The notes under the pieces: generated by a model
What the model saw: only the letters and a program-made list of their open reading frames with translations
The model's database searches: none
What the model was told of the DNA's origin: nothing
Made by a program: the position numbers and the translations under genes
NCBI RefSeq assembly: GCF_021228125.1
Contig: NZ_JAJQQS010000010.1
Location: 223,362 to 287,361 of the forward strand
Direction: 5' to 3'
Length of the DNA stretch: 64,000 nucleotides
DNA from: Streptomyces albireticuli
Lineage (GTDB): Bacteria > Actinomycetota > Actinomycetes > Streptomycetales > Streptomycetaceae
Part shown: positions 50,171 to 58,867 of the stretch, piece by piece
Layout: each line of letters opens with the position of its first letter
Position numbering within the stretch: position 1 is the first letter of the stretch

Positions 50171-50439
50171 GGCGGCTCCTTGTCGGCTGCGGCCGTGGGG
50201 ACGGCGGGCGACTGCGGGCAGCAAGGGGAGCGAGAAAGAGGGGGAAAGAAGAGGGAAGAAGGGGGGGAAGAAGGGGCAACGGGGAACGCGGGGCGCGTGG
50301 AGGGGCGCCTTCGAGCGTGCCACCACCCGGCCGAATTGTCAGGACCTCGACAAATACTTGGCCCTCGATGGGTGGTTCGTCGAAATATCACCCGAATGCG
50401 GGAATGCACGCAAAGTAATTGCCAAATTACCCTAGGTGC

Positions 50440-50799
50440 ATGCCTGAGTGGGGTCGCGCTCTGTCGCAGTCCGTCTCGCGCGGCGCGACCGCCGTGCTGA
50501 TCGCCCTGCTCCTGTTGATCCCCGGCGGGGAAGCCGCCACCGCCGCGGCCGGCGGCGAGCGCGAAGCGGGCTCGGTGTCCCTGGAGTTCACCTCCGCCGA
50601 CGAATACGCCTCCGAGACCGATGTCTCCGCCGCGGCCGCGGCGCGGGAGGGGAGGCGCCCCGGCAGAAGGGGCCGCCCGCCCGCCCTGCCGCCCGCCGGC
50701 GACGCGGGGCCCGGCTCCCGCGCGCGGCCGTCCGCGCCGCCGCCCGGGGCCGCCCCGCCGTCCGGCACCCCCGCGCGCCACACCGTCCTGCGCTGCTGA
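50440..50799 (+). CDS. Small exported or membrane-anchored protein, unknown
   Basis: 119 aa from ATG 50440 (MPEWGRALSQSVSRGATAVL). One hydrophobic segment, TAVLIALLLLIPGG, fits a signal peptide or a single anchor. The remainder is rich in Pro, Ala, Arg and Ser and looks disordered. No family recognised. The preceding 270-bp gap is AT-richer than average and may carry a promoter (around 50350-50430). It is divergent from the M4-like gene. Confidence 0.5.
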   Translation: MPEWGRALSQSVSRGATAVLIALLLLIPGGEAATAAAGGEREAGSVSLEFTSADEYASETDVSAAAAAREGRRPGRRGRPPALPPAGDAGPGSRARPSAPPPGAAPPSGTPARHTVLRC

Positions 50800-50944
50800 G
50801 GAGCACCCCGGAGCGAGCCCGCCCACCGGCCCCGAGGGGCCGCGCCGTGGGCTGCCTCCGAACGGGTCAGGCCCTTCCCGGCCCGTCCCCCACATCCCTC
50901 GCATCCCTCGCACACCAGCTGGACGAGACCAGGGAGAGGCCACC

Positions 50945-51295
50945 ATGCCGCTCGACCCCGCACGTGCCCTGAGCGCCTATCTGCGCGCCCAGGCCTACCG
51001 CGAAAGCAGCCCCGAACCCCCGGCCGCCGGCCGTCCCGAGCGGCCGCCGGCACCCGGAGAGCCCGCCGCGCCCGCCGGGCCCGCCCCGGCCGGGACCGCG
51101 GAGTCCGCCACCGAGCGGACGCCGGACGACGCCACGGCCGCGCCGCGGCCCCTCCAGGTCGTCCGCCGCCCGCCGGGAGCGCTCACCCGGCTCCTGCGTC
51201 TCCTCCGGCAGAAGGCCCCCACCGCCCCGGCCGTGGCTCCCGCCGCCCCCGCGCCCTCCACCGGCACCCGGCGGGCCGGCCCCGACGGCGGGTGA
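50945..51295 (+). CDS. Small Pro/Ala-rich protein, unknown
   Basis: 116 aa from ATG 50945, preceded by GGAGAGG. The N-terminus MPLDPARALSAYLRAQAYRE and a C-terminal basic helix LTRLLRLLRQKAP flank a Pro/Ala-rich disordered middle. No family recognised. Its TGA overlaps the first possible start of the PhzF-like pseudogene. Confidence 0.5.
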   Translation: MPLDPARALSAYLRAQAYRESSPEPPAAGRPERPPAPGEPAAPAGPAPAGTAESATERTPDDATAAPRPLQVVRRPPGALTRLLRLLRQKAPTAPAVAPAAPAPSTGTRRAGPDGG

Positions 51296-51309
51296 TGTTG
51301 AATGCCCGC

Positions 51310-51995
51310 ATGATCGGCATAGCGGTGCTCAGCGTCTTCTGCGGACCCGGCGGCCGGGGCGGCAACACCCTCGCCGTGGTGCGCGACGGCACGACGGTGC
51401 CCGGCGGGCGCGCGCGGCGGGAGCTCGCCGCCGCGCTCGGCCACAGCGAGACGGTGTTCGTCGACGACGCCCGGCGCGGCGTCGTCGACATCTGGACGCC
51501 GAGCGGCCGGCTCCCCTTCGCCGGGCACCCGCTCGTCGGCACCGGCCGGCTGCTGGACGCCCGGGTGCTCCGCCCGCCCGCCGGGACGTCCCGGTGCGGC
51601 GGGACGGCGAGTTCACCTGGGTGCGCGCCGACCCGGCGTGGGCGGCCGGGCGGCACACCCGGCGGTACGGGTCGCCCGCCGCCGTCGACGCGCTGCCGGC
51701 ACCGCCCGAGGGCGAGGGCTGGCTCTACGCGTGGGCGTGGGAGGACGAGGCGGCCGGGAAGGTGCGGGCCCGCGGCTTCCCGCGCCGCGGTGACGGCATC
51801 GCCGAGGACGAGGCGACGGGCGCCGCCGCCCTGGTCCTCACCCATGAGCTCGGCCGCGCCCTGGACATCCGCCAGGGCCGGGGCTCGCTGATCCGCACAC
51901 GTCCGCTCCCCGGCGGAAGCGTCGAAATCGGCGGCCGCGTAAGAGTTCTGAGGGACCGGGCACCGGCGGCGGAGGACGAGCCGACCGCGCTGTGA
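51310..51995 (+). pseudogene. PhzF-family epimerase gene with a -1 frameshift
   Basis: The first half (from ATG 51310, frame 1) encodes a PhzF N-terminal half: VFCGPGGRGGNTLAVV and FAGHPLVGTGRLLDA. The second half, in another frame to 51995, encodes RRDGEFTWVRADP and the typical C-terminal motif GIAEDEATGAAALV. The frames meet near 51582-51590, where one missing G in a GGG run would restore a continuous reading (PPAG then DVPVRRDG). PhzF-type enzymes isomerise small-molecule substrates. Either a real lesion or a single-base sequencing/assembly error explains it. Confidence 0.78.
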
Positions 51996-52027
51996 GGGGT
52001 GGAAGGGGCCAATGGCATGCTGGAAGG

Positions 52028-52783
52028 GTGAACGGCCCTCGTATCGATCTGACCCTCGCCCCTGAGCTGCGCCTCTTCGCCCCCGCCGACCGGCGCGGCG
52101 CTCACGTGCCGCTCGTCACGGACGGCTCCTCCACGCTCGGCCACGTCGTCGAGTCCTTCGGCGTCCCGCTCACGGAAGCGGGCGAGATCCTCGTCGACGG
52201 CCGCCCCGTGACGGTCTCGCACATACCCGCGGCCGGGGAGTCCGTCGAGGTGCGCGCGGTGGCCCGCCCGCAGGAGGTGCCGGGAGCCCCGCTGCGCTTC
52301 CTGCTCGACGTGCACCTGGGCACGCTCGCCCGCCGGCTCCGGCTGCTGGGCGTGGACGCCGCCTACGAGAGCGAGGACATCGGGGACGCGGCGCTGGCCG
52401 CGCTGTCGGCCGCCGAGCGACGGGTGATGCTCTCGCGCGACCGGGGGCTGCTGCGGCGCCGGGAGATCTGGGCGGGCGCTTACGTCTACAGCGACAAGCC
52501 GGACGAGCAGCTGCGGGACGTCCTGGGCCGCTTCGCGCCCCGCCTCGCGCCGTGGACCCGCTGCACCAACTGCAACGGGCCGCTGCGTGACGCGGAGAAG
52601 GAGGCGGTGGGCGAGCACCTGGAGGACGGCACGCGCGCCACGTACGACGTGTTCGCGCAGTGCGTCGACTGCGACCGGGTGTACTGGCGCGGGGCGCACC
52701 ACGCGCGGCTGGAGACGATCGTGGAGGACGCGGTGCGGGAGTTCGGGGCGGGGGCTCCTTCCCCGACCCGCCCCTCCCCCTGA
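52028..52783 (+). CDS. Mut7-C RNase domain protein with ubiquitin-like N-terminus
   Basis: 251 aa from GTG 52028. Residues about 1-85 form a ThiS/ubiquitin-like beta-grasp part (LVTDGSSTLGHVVESFGVPL). Residues about 95-240 are Mut7-C, a PIN-like nuclease fold: the acidic LLDVHLGTLARRLRLLGVD, then LSRDRGLL, and a zinc ribbon with C-x2-C pairs (CTNC and CVDC). This fusion is common in actinobacteria and is presumed to act on RNA; the target is unknown. It is preceded closely by the PhzF-like pseudogene and followed by a hairpin. Confidence 0.88.
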   Translation: MNGPRIDLTLAPELRLFAPADRRGAHVPLVTDGSSTLGHVVESFGVPLTEAGEILVDGRPVTVSHIPAAGESVEVRAVARPQEVPGAPLRFLLDVHLGTLARRLRLLGVDAAYESEDIGDAALAALSAAERRVMLSRDRGLLRRREIWAGAYVYSDKPDEQLRDVLGRFAPRLAPWTRCTNCNGPLRDAEKEAVGEHLEDGTRATYDVFAQCVDCDRVYWRGAHHARLETIVEDAVREFGAGAPSPTRPSP

Positions 52784-52802
52784 CCGGGGGCTCCGCCCCC
52801 GG
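52784..52802. terminator. Hairpin after Mut7-C gene
   Basis: CCGGGGG / CCCCCGG stem around CTCCG begins at the stop codon. It separates convergent transcripts from the Mut7-C and polyprenyl synthase genes. The rest of the 230-bp gap is G-rich with no gene seen. Confidence 0.6.
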
Positions 52803-53012
52803 GCCCCCCGGCCGCGCTGCCGCGCGGTGGCCTCGGTCGCCGACCAGGCTGGTTTTCGCCCGGTTCCGGGGAACGGTTCAGCCCGTCCGGGGGCGCCTCC
52901 AGCGGTAGCTGGGGGAGATAGCCGGGGGAATTCGAGGACCGGGGTCCGGGGCGAGCCGCACATCGGACGCTGCGGGAAGGGGCGGGGCCGGGGAAAGCCC
53001 CTCATGGGCGGC

Positions 53013-54023
53013 TCAGCCCGTGCCCATCGCGTAGGTGAGGCGGTGCAGTTGTTCACGGTGCGGGGTCGCGGGGAGGTGGTCCAGGTGGACGCGGGCCTTC
53101 TCCACGTAGGACTCCAGTACCCCCGTGGCCGCCTCGACCGCGCCGAGCTCGTGGAGCAGGGCTGTCAGCCTGCCGCGCGCCCGCGCGCTGTGGGCGGCGC
53201 GGGCGAAGAGCCGGCGCAGCCCCCGGGCCTGGCGCGGTACGGCCCGTTCCACGGCCAGCAGCAGCGGTAGCGTCGGGCGGCCGTTGCGGAGGTCGCTGGA
53301 GAGCGGTTTGCCCGCGGCGCGGACGGTCTCGGCGTCCCGGTAGGGCAGCAGGTCGTCGCGCATCTGGAAGGCGACGCCCAGGGTCTCGCCGTAGACCGTG
53401 AGGGCGGCGGTGGTCTTCTCGTCCGCGCCGGAGAGCAGCGCCGCGGTGCGGCAGGTGGCGCTGAGCAGGGCGGCGGTCTTCATGGTCACCATGGCGAGGT
53501 AGGCGTCGAGCCCGCACGCGAGGTCGCGGCGCAGCCGCTCCTCCAGGAGCTGACCCCGGCAGATCTCCACCCCCGTGTGGCCCGCGAGGGCGATGATGTC
53601 CAGGAGCAGGCGCGGGGCGATACCGTGCCGGTGGCACTCGGCGACCTCGGCGAACGAGCGGCACAGCAGGGCGTCCCCGGCCAGCAGCGCCTGTCCGGTG
53701 CCGTAGCGGGCGTGCACGGAGGGGCGGCCGCGGCGCTCGGCGTCGCCGTCGATGAGGTCGTCGTGGACCAGGCTCGCGGTGTGGTGACTCTCCAGCGCGG
53801 CGGCCACCGCGGCGGCCTGGACGAGGTCGCCGTCGAGCGCGGCGACGCAGAGCAGGAAGAGCCGGGGGCGCAGCAGCTTGCCGTGCGGCAGCAGGGCGTA
53901 GCGCGCGAGGTCGTCCAGGGCGTCGTCGTCCCGGGGCCAGAGGTCCTGGACGCGGCTGGTGTAGTAACCGGAGAACACGACGGCCGGAGCCCGGCCGGTC
54001 CCGGGGGTTGGATCGAGGTTCAC
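53013..54023 (-). CDS. Polyprenyl diphosphate synthase
   Basis: 336 aa from GTG 54023 with AGGA upstream. The first aspartate-rich motif is LVHDDLIDGD (DDxxD). The second is FQMRDDLLPY, where the usual fifth Asp is Pro. Other family marks are HGKLLRPRL, VTMKTAALL and GKPLSSDLRNGRPTLPLL. It condenses isopentenyl diphosphate with an allylic diphosphate. No large aromatic residue directly before the first DDxxD is obvious enough to fix product length. No terpene cyclase or other isoprenoid gene adjoins, so its product (geranylgeranyl or longer) is open. Confidence 0.9.
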   Translation of the reverse strand: MNLDPTPGTGRAPAVVFSGYYTSRVQDLWPRDDDALDDLARYALLPHGKLLRPRLFLLCVAALDGDLVQAAAVAAALESHHTASLVHDDLIDGDAERRGRPSVHARYGTGQALLAGDALLCRSFAEVAECHRHGIAPRLLLDIIALAGHTGVEICRGQLLEERLRRDLACGLDAYLAMVTMKTAALLSATCRTAALLSGADEKTTAALTVYGETLGVAFQMRDDLLPYRDAETVRAAGKPLSSDLRNGRPTLPLLLAVERAVPRQARGLRRLFARAAHSARARGRLTALLHELGAVEAATGVLESYVEKARVHLDHLPATPHREQLHRLTYAMGTG

Positions 54024-54225
54024 GGATCCTCGCGAGGTGCGGTGCGGAAGCGGGCGCCGGGAGGCGTACCCGGCGCTTCACCCTTCCAGCTCCGCGCGCC
54101 GGTCCATGCCTCCAACACGGGCGCGGCCGGGTTTTTGACGCGTTCCGGTGACGGCCGGGCGGGAGCGGGCACACGCCCGCCGTGGTGGGCGTCCGGGCGC
54201 TCCGGGCGTGGCTAGGGTGTGCGCC

Positions 54226-54900
54226 ATGCCCGGACCTCCACCCGCTCTGCACGTGCGCGACGTGCACAAGTCCTACCGCGCCCGCCATGTGCTGCGCGGT
54301 GTCTCCCTCGCCCTCGAACCCGGCACGCTGGCGGGGGTCGTCGGCGAGAACGGGGCGGGGAAGACCACGCTGCTGCGGATCCTGTCCGGGCAGCTGGCGG
54401 CGGACCGCGGCGAGGCGGTGGTCCGGGGGACGCTGGGGCACTGCCCCCAGGAGGCGGTGCTCAACGACTTCCTGACCGTCGCGCAGCACCTGCGGTACTT
54501 CCGGGTCGCCTACGGTCTGCGGGACACCCACCGGGCGGAGGAACTGCTGGAGGAGCTGCGGTTCGGGGAGTACCGGCACACCCGGGCGGGTGAACTGAGC
54601 GGGGGCACCCGGCAGAAGCTGAATCTGACGCTGGCGCTGATGCACGACCCCGGGGTGCTGCTGCTGGACGAGCCGTACCAGGGCTTCGACTGGGAGACGT
54701 ACCTGCGGTTCTGGCAGGTGGCGGGGCGGCTGCGGGAGCGGGGGCGGTGCGTGCTGGTGGTGTCCCACCTCGCCTGGGACACCGGGCGGCTGGACGTGCT
54801 GTACCGGCTGCGCGAGGGCGCGGTCGAGCCGTGGCGGCCGGCCCCGGTGCCCGATCCCTCGTACGGGGACCCCTCGGTGGCGGTGGGGGCGAGCCGGTGA
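54226..54900 (+). CDS. ABC transporter ATP-binding protein
   Basis: 224 aa. Walker A is GENGAGKTTLLRIL, signature ELSGGTRQKL, Walker B GVLLLDEPYQGFD, and the switch His lies in VVSHLAWD. Q-loop is at HCPQEAVLNDFL. It ends in a GTGA overlap with the permease gene. The two form a single-copy two-gene exporter of the ABC-2 kind. Substrate unknown. It is divergent from the polyprenyl synthase gene with about 200 bp between. Confidence 0.93.
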   Translation: MPGPPPALHVRDVHKSYRARHVLRGVSLALEPGTLAGVVGENGAGKTTLLRILSGQLAADRGEAVVRGTLGHCPQEAVLNDFLTVAQHLRYFRVAYGLRDTHRAEELLEELRFGEYRHTRAGELSGGTRQKLNLTLALMHDPGVLLLDEPYQGFDWETYLRFWQVAGRLRERGRCVLVVSHLAWDTGRLDVLYRLREGAVEPWRPAPVPDPSYGDPSVAVGASR

Positions 54901-55700
54901 GACAGGCGTGGCGGCGGCTCACGACGGCGGTCGGCTTCGCGCTGCTGGAGCACGCGCGGAACCGGTTCGCGCTGGTCCTGGTGGTCTTCTACATCCCGTT
55001 CTGGCTGTCGATGGTGCACTGGTTCGTCGATCCGGCGCCCAGCCGCTTCCTGTTGCGCGCGACCGGGCGGACGGTGACGGTCGACGCCGGCCGGCTGACC
55101 ATGATCTCCGGGGCGCTCAACGCCGTCACGCTGATCGTCGGCTTCATGATGTTCATGAGCACCTTCAAGTCGCTGGCCTTCGACCGGCGGCTGGCGCTCG
55201 CCGGCTATCCCCGGGTCCCGCTGCTGGTGGCGAAGGTGGCGGCGCTGGTGCTGGCGTCGGCGGCCACCGCCGCGTACGCGACCGCCGTGATCTGCTGGTA
55301 CTGGGATCCCGTGCGGCCCGTGCTGCTGGCGGCGGGGCTGTTCAGCGCGGCGGTCGGGTACGGCGGGATCGGGATCCTGCTCGGGGCGTTCCTGCGCCAT
55401 GAGCTGGAGGGGATGTTCGTCATCATCATGACGAGCCTGCTGGACACGATGCTCCAGAACCCGGTCAGCAATCCGGGGGCGAGCAAGGACGGTGTGCAGT
55501 TGCTGCCGGAGTACGGGCCGACGCAGGTGAGCGTGGCCGCGGGGTTCTCGGGGGCGGTGCCGTACGGGCATCTGCTGCTGGGGCCGCTGTGGTTCGCGGT
55601 GATGTGGCTGGCGGCGACGGCGGCGTTCGGGCTGCGTACCCGGAGCCATCTGCCGAAGGCGCCGCCGGTGCCCGCGCCCGGCCGGGCCGACCTGGCCTGA
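54897..55700 (+). CDS. ABC-2-type transporter permease
   Basis: 267 aa from GTG 54897, overlapping the ATPase stop. About six hydrophobic spans are visible, including FALVLVVFYIPFWLSMV, LNAVTLIVGFMMFM, LLVAKVAALVLASAA and LLLGPLWFAVMWLAATAAFG. The sequence resembles ABC-2 permeases with a moderately conserved central GYGGIGILLGAFLRHELEGM loop. It forms a homodimeric channel with the adjacent ATPase. Substrate cannot be inferred. Confidence 0.88.
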   Translation: MRQAWRRLTTAVGFALLEHARNRFALVLVVFYIPFWLSMVHWFVDPAPSRFLLRATGRTVTVDAGRLTMISGALNAVTLIVGFMMFMSTFKSLAFDRRLALAGYPRVPLLVAKVAALVLASAATAAYATAVICWYWDPVRPVLLAAGLFSAAVGYGGIGILLGAFLRHELEGMFVIIMTSLLDTMLQNPVSNPGASKDGVQLLPEYGPTQVSVAAGFSGAVPYGHLLLGPLWFAVMWLAATAAFGLRTRSHLPKAPPVPAPGRADLA

Positions 55701-55742
55701 TCCGGTCCGGCCTGGTCGGCCCGGCGGGCACGGCGCGCACCG

Positions 55743-56225
55743 TCAGGCCCCGGGGGCGCCCTCGACCCAGACGACGGAGGCGGTCAGGGCGTCGACGCGC
55801 CAGCCGTCGGCGGTCCGCACGGCGGTGTAGTCGTAGTGGGCGCCGCCGACGAAGAGCGGTCCGGTGGTGCCGTCCTCGGCGGGGTGCGGGACGTGGGTGG
55901 CGTGGGCGTTGGCCCGCCCGGTGGCCCGGTCGCCGTCGACGGTGACGACGGGGTTGGTGACGAGGTGGTGGGTGCGGGCCCAGGCCTTCTTGGGCGCGCC
56001 GAGGAACCCGTCCAGGCCCGCGGTGCCGTGGTGGACGCCGTTGGGCAGTTCCAGGCGGACGTCCTCGGTGAACAGCGAGCGGTACCACGTCTCGTCGTTC
56101 CGGTCGGGGGCCGTGCTGTCGAGGCCCGCGGCGAAGCGGTCGAGCAGGGTGGTGAGCGCGGCGTGGTCGGCGAGGGTCCGCACGTCGCGGCGCAGTTCGG
56201 TGATCTCGTGGGCGAGGTCGGTCAT
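55743..56225 (-). CDS. NTF2/SnoaL-like protein
   Basis: 160 aa from ATG 56225 with AAGGAG at good spacing. Family pattern: LADHAALTTLLDRFAAGLDS, then WYRSLFTEDVRLELP, HHLVTNPVVTVDGDRATGRANAHATHV, and a final GWRVDALTASVVWVEG. Such alpha+beta-barrel proteins act as cyclases, dehydratases or binding proteins, often in polyketide pathways. A paralogue of the same design lies at 62116. It may belong to the second biosynthetic block. Confidence 0.85.
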   Translation of the reverse strand: MTDLAHEITELRRDVRTLADHAALTTLLDRFAAGLDSTAPDRNDETWYRSLFTEDVRLELPNGVHHGTAGLDGFLGAPKKAWARTHHLVTNPVVTVDGDRATGRANAHATHVPHPAEDGTTGPLFVGGAHYDYTAVRTADGWRVDALTASVVWVEGAPGA

Positions 56226-56283
56226 GGGGAGCTCCTTGAAGTGGGAACGGGGTGGGGCCGTGGCCGTGGTCGGGAACGGGGCG

Positions 56284-56892
56284 TCAGAGCGGGAGGAAGG
56301 CGTCCAGTTCCGGGTCGTGGGCGAGGACGAGGCCGGTGTCCACGCCGTAGAACCAGCCGTGCAGGCGCAGGGTCCCGGCGGCCACCCGCTCGGCGACGCT
56401 CGGGTAGGCGCGCAGCCGCTCCAGCTGGGCGCGGACGTTGCGCTGGGCGGCGGCGTGCGCGCCGGGGTCCTGGTCGTGGCCGTTGGCGCCGAGGCCGTCG
56501 GGCAGTTGGGTGGCGAGCCAGTTGGCGACGGCGGGCAGGGCGCTGAGGTCCTCGCCGCGGGCACGGGCGCCGACGGCGCCGCAGTGCGAGTGGCCGCAGA
56601 CGATGATGTCGGGGACCCCGAGGACGTCGACGGCGTACTCGATGGTGGCGCACTCGCCGGTGGGCCGGTGCCGGGCGTAGGGGGGTACGGCGTTGCCGGC
56701 GGTGCGGAGTTCGAAGAGGTCGCCGGGGCGGGCGCCGGTGATCAGCGAGGGGATCACCCGGGAGTCGGAGCAGGTCACGAAGAGGGCCGCGGGCGACTGG
56801 CCGGCGGCCAGGCGGCCGAACTCGGCGCGGTGGTGGCCGTGCTGGGCGATGCGGTGTCCGAGGGTGCGGGCGTGTTCGATGAAGGGCTGCAT
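56284..56892 (-). CDS. Beta-class carbonic anhydrase
   Basis: 202 aa from ATG 56892. Zinc ligands and active site are complete: FVTCSDSRVIP (Cys, Asp-Ser-Arg) and CGHSHCGAVGA (His, Cys). It interconverts CO2 and bicarbonate. Situated in the block that also encodes an acyl-CoA carboxylase, it could feed bicarbonate to malonyl-CoA or methylmalonyl-CoA formation; this link is inference. It starts 59 bp upstream of the NTF2-like gene in the same direction. Confidence 0.94.
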   Translation of the reverse strand: MQPFIEHARTLGHRIAQHGHHRAEFGRLAAGQSPAALFVTCSDSRVIPSLITGARPGDLFELRTAGNAVPPYARHRPTGECATIEYAVDVLGVPDIIVCGHSHCGAVGARARGEDLSALPAVANWLATQLPDGLGANGHDQDPGAHAAAQRNVRAQLERLRAYPSVAERVAAGTLRLHGWFYGVDTGLVLAHDPELDAFLPL

Positions 56893-57393
56893 GGGCTTCC
56901 GGTGGGTGGGAGTGGGGTCGGGGTCGGGGACGAGGCGGGTCCGACGGGCCTGCCGGTGCCCGCGTGGCGGTCCGGGGGTGCGGCGGTGCGGGGGTGCTGC
57001 GGTGCGGGGGTGCTGCGGTGCGGGAGTGCTGCGGGCGGCGCGGCCCCGCCCACCACCGGCCGGGTCACGCCGACGCCGTTCCGCACGCCCCGGCGAGTCG
57101 GGGCGTCGCCCTGCCGCCCGCCCCGGGGGCAGAGGCGCTGCGGAGGTGCGGGGGGGGCGTGCTCGGCGGCGGGCCGCGGGCGGCCCGGTGCGCTGGGCGG
57201 GCAGCGGCCGGTCCCGGAGGGCGTGCGGGTGGAACCGACGGCCCGGTGCGGGGGGACGTGCTCGGTGGCGGCAGGCGGCGCGGGCGGTCCGGTGCGCGGC
57301 GGGCAGCGGGCGGAACCGGAGGGCGTGCGGGTGGAACCGGAGGGCGTGCGGGTGGAACCGACGGCCGACGGAACGAGCGGCCGACGGCGGCCG
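56893..57393. repeat. 500-bp gap with tandem G-rich repeats
   Basis: No credible gene. Three 16-bp copies of GGTGCGGGGGTGCTGC lie at 56985-57032 (third with one mismatch). A 21-bp unit starting GAACCGGAGGGCGTGCGG recurs at 57313 and 57334, with a partial copy at 57355 and a related one near 57212. The region lies between the hydrolase 3' end and carbonic anhydrase 5' end and should contain the latter's promoter. Confidence 0.7.
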
Positions 57394-58422
57394 TCAGGCC
57401 GCTCCGGCGGGCCGGCGCGGTCCGGGGACGACGGGCGGCAAGGGGGCGGCGGGCCCCTCGCCCGTGCCCGGTCCCGTTCCCGTTCCCGCGCCCGTCCTGG
57501 AGGCCGCGCGGGCGGCGGCGAGGGCGGTGACGCGCCCGGCGGGGGTCGGCACCTCGCGTTCCATGAGGCACTCCTCCACGAAGGCCAGGGCGCGCAGGTG
57601 GTACGAGCGCGCCGCCCAGCCGAGGCTGATGTTGTGCCCGGCGTTGGGCTGGCGGTCGAAGACGGCCCTCGGCGCGGCGCTCAGCAGGCGGCGCATGGAG
57701 GCGAGGGTCTCGTCGTCGTGGTGCCACCAGCCCTCGTGCTCGGCGAAGGTGAAGCGGACCGGTACCTTCACCCGGGCGGCGAGGCGGGGGAACTCCTCCG
57801 CCCAGCGGCGGGCCTCGCCGGCCTCGCGCGGGGGCATGGGCGTCACCAGCGGCTTGGCGTGGCGGAAGGTGCCCGGCGGATAGAGGCCGAGCTTGCCCCA
57901 GTGCAGCGGCCAGGTCTTCAGCCCGTGGAAGTCCTGGAACTGGCGTACGTCGACGGCGTAGCGGTGGCTGATGCCGGAGATGTCCAGGCCGATGAGGCCG
58001 GCCCCGCGGTCGTCGGCCGCGGCGTGCAGGGCGAGCTTGCCGCCGTAGGAGTGGGCCATGAGGAAGGTGCCGGCGCCGGTGTCGTGGGTACGGGCGAATC
58101 CTGCCAGGGCCGCGTGCAGGATGTGGGACTGCTCGGCGAGGGTCTGGCCCTCGGGGAAGCGGGCCGCGGAGAGCCCGTAGCCGGGGCGGTCCACGGCGAG
58201 GACCGTGAAGCCCAGGCGGGCGCCGAGGGTCATCAGCGACTGGGTGGGGTGGGTCTGGCCGTGGAAGTAGCCGGCGCGCATGCCGCCGCCGTGCACCGCC
58301 ACGACGAGGGCCCGCGGAGGCGTGTGCCGGGGCTCGACGAGCAGGCCCGACAGTGAGGTGCCGGCCGCGTCCAGGACGATGTCGCGCACGTCCGGGACGG
58401 TGGATTGGATCAGCTGTGTCAT
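57394..58422 (-). CDS. Alpha/beta hydrolase
   Basis: 342 aa. Oxyanion-loop VAVHGGGMRAGYF, nucleophile elbow FLMAHSYGGKLAL (Ser about 120) and a late His in PNAGHNISLG identify the fold; the acid residue is probably in FAEHEGWWHHDDE. It resembles actinobacterial esterase/hydrolases found in some aromatic polyketide clusters, but no family-level substrate can be given. The last 45 residues are a Gly/Pro/Ala tail. It is more than 13 kb from the NRPS and in another transcription unit, so it is not a likely release enzyme for it. Confidence 0.85.
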   Translation of the reverse strand: MTQLIQSTVPDVRDIVLDAAGTSLSGLLVEPRHTPPRALVVAVHGGGMRAGYFHGQTHPTQSLMTLGARLGFTVLAVDRPGYGLSAARFPEGQTLAEQSHILHAALAGFARTHDTGAGTFLMAHSYGGKLALHAAADDRGAGLIGLDISGISHRYAVDVRQFQDFHGLKTWPLHWGKLGLYPPGTFRHAKPLVTPMPPREAGEARRWAEEFPRLAARVKVPVRFTFAEHEGWWHHDDETLASMRRLLSAAPRAVFDRQPNAGHNISLGWAARSYHLRALAFVEECLMEREVPTPAGRVTALAAARAASRTGAGTGTGPGTGEGPAAPLPPVVPGPRRPAGAA

Positions 58423-58509
58423 GTGGTGCGTACTCCAGTTGGTCCAGCGCCCGGATGACGACCCATCGGGGCGGAGTGCGGGAACGGTCGTGAGGGGTCC
58501 GGCGGTCCG

Positions 58510-58650
58510 TCAGTCGATGCCGCGGAAGATGTGCGGCTCGGGCGTGGTGTCCTCGTCCTCGCCGGCGAGGAGCACGCGGCCGACGGCGTCGTGGAACAGG
58601 ACGCGGTCGGCGGTGTCGGCGGGGCGGGCGGCGGTGTCGGTGATCGTCAC
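58510..58650 (-). CDS. 46-aa small protein, unknown
   Basis: 46 aa from GTG 58650, acidic (begins VTITDTAARPADTADRVLFH; ends PEPHIFRGID). It overlaps the preceding 51-codon ORF by a GTGA junction, which supports translation. No cysteine, no helix-turn-helix, no known family. It lies between the alpha/beta hydrolase and FMN reductase genes. A precursor-peptide role has been considered but no modifying enzyme is seen. Confidence 0.45.
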   Translation of the reverse strand: MTITDTAARPADTADRVLFHDAVGRVLLAGEDEDTTPEPHIFRGID

Positions 58651-58802
58651 TGGGCGCTCCCGGGGAGGTTCGTGGCCGGCGTGGGGTGGGTGACCAGGCG
58701 CAGCGCGGCGCGGCGGGCGCGGGCGCGCAGGGTGGCGCGGCGGGCGGGGCGTTCCTTGCGGCGGACGCGCGGGTGGGCGGCGTGCTGGTCGGGTGCGGGC
58801 AC
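58647..58802 (-). CDS. 51-aa basic small protein, unknown
   Basis: 51 aa from GTG 58802, preceded by GAGGAG. It is Arg-rich (RVRRKERPARRATLRARARR) and ends TNLPGSAQ. Its stop overlaps the start of the next small ORF. The basic and acidic pair side by side is the notable point; no function can be proposed beyond possible nucleic-acid or partner binding. Confidence 0.4.
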   Translation of the reverse strand: MPAPDQHAAHPRVRRKERPARRATLRARARRAALRLVTHPTPATNLPGSAQ

Positions 58803-58867
58803 GGGGTCTCCTCGGTTCGGGCTCGTGGCGGGCGGCGGCGCGGCGGGCGGGCGCGGGGCGTACGCGG

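Noticed and set aside
51594..51995. Independent small gene starting at GTG 51594
   Set aside because: Its product is the C-terminal half of PhzF, and it lacks a ribosome site; the frame joins the upstream half if one base is restored.
57394..58422. Alpha/beta hydrolase as thioesterase of the NRPS
   Set aside because: More than 13 kb from the SARP end of the cluster, in another operon, with an esterase-like rather than TE-like sequence.
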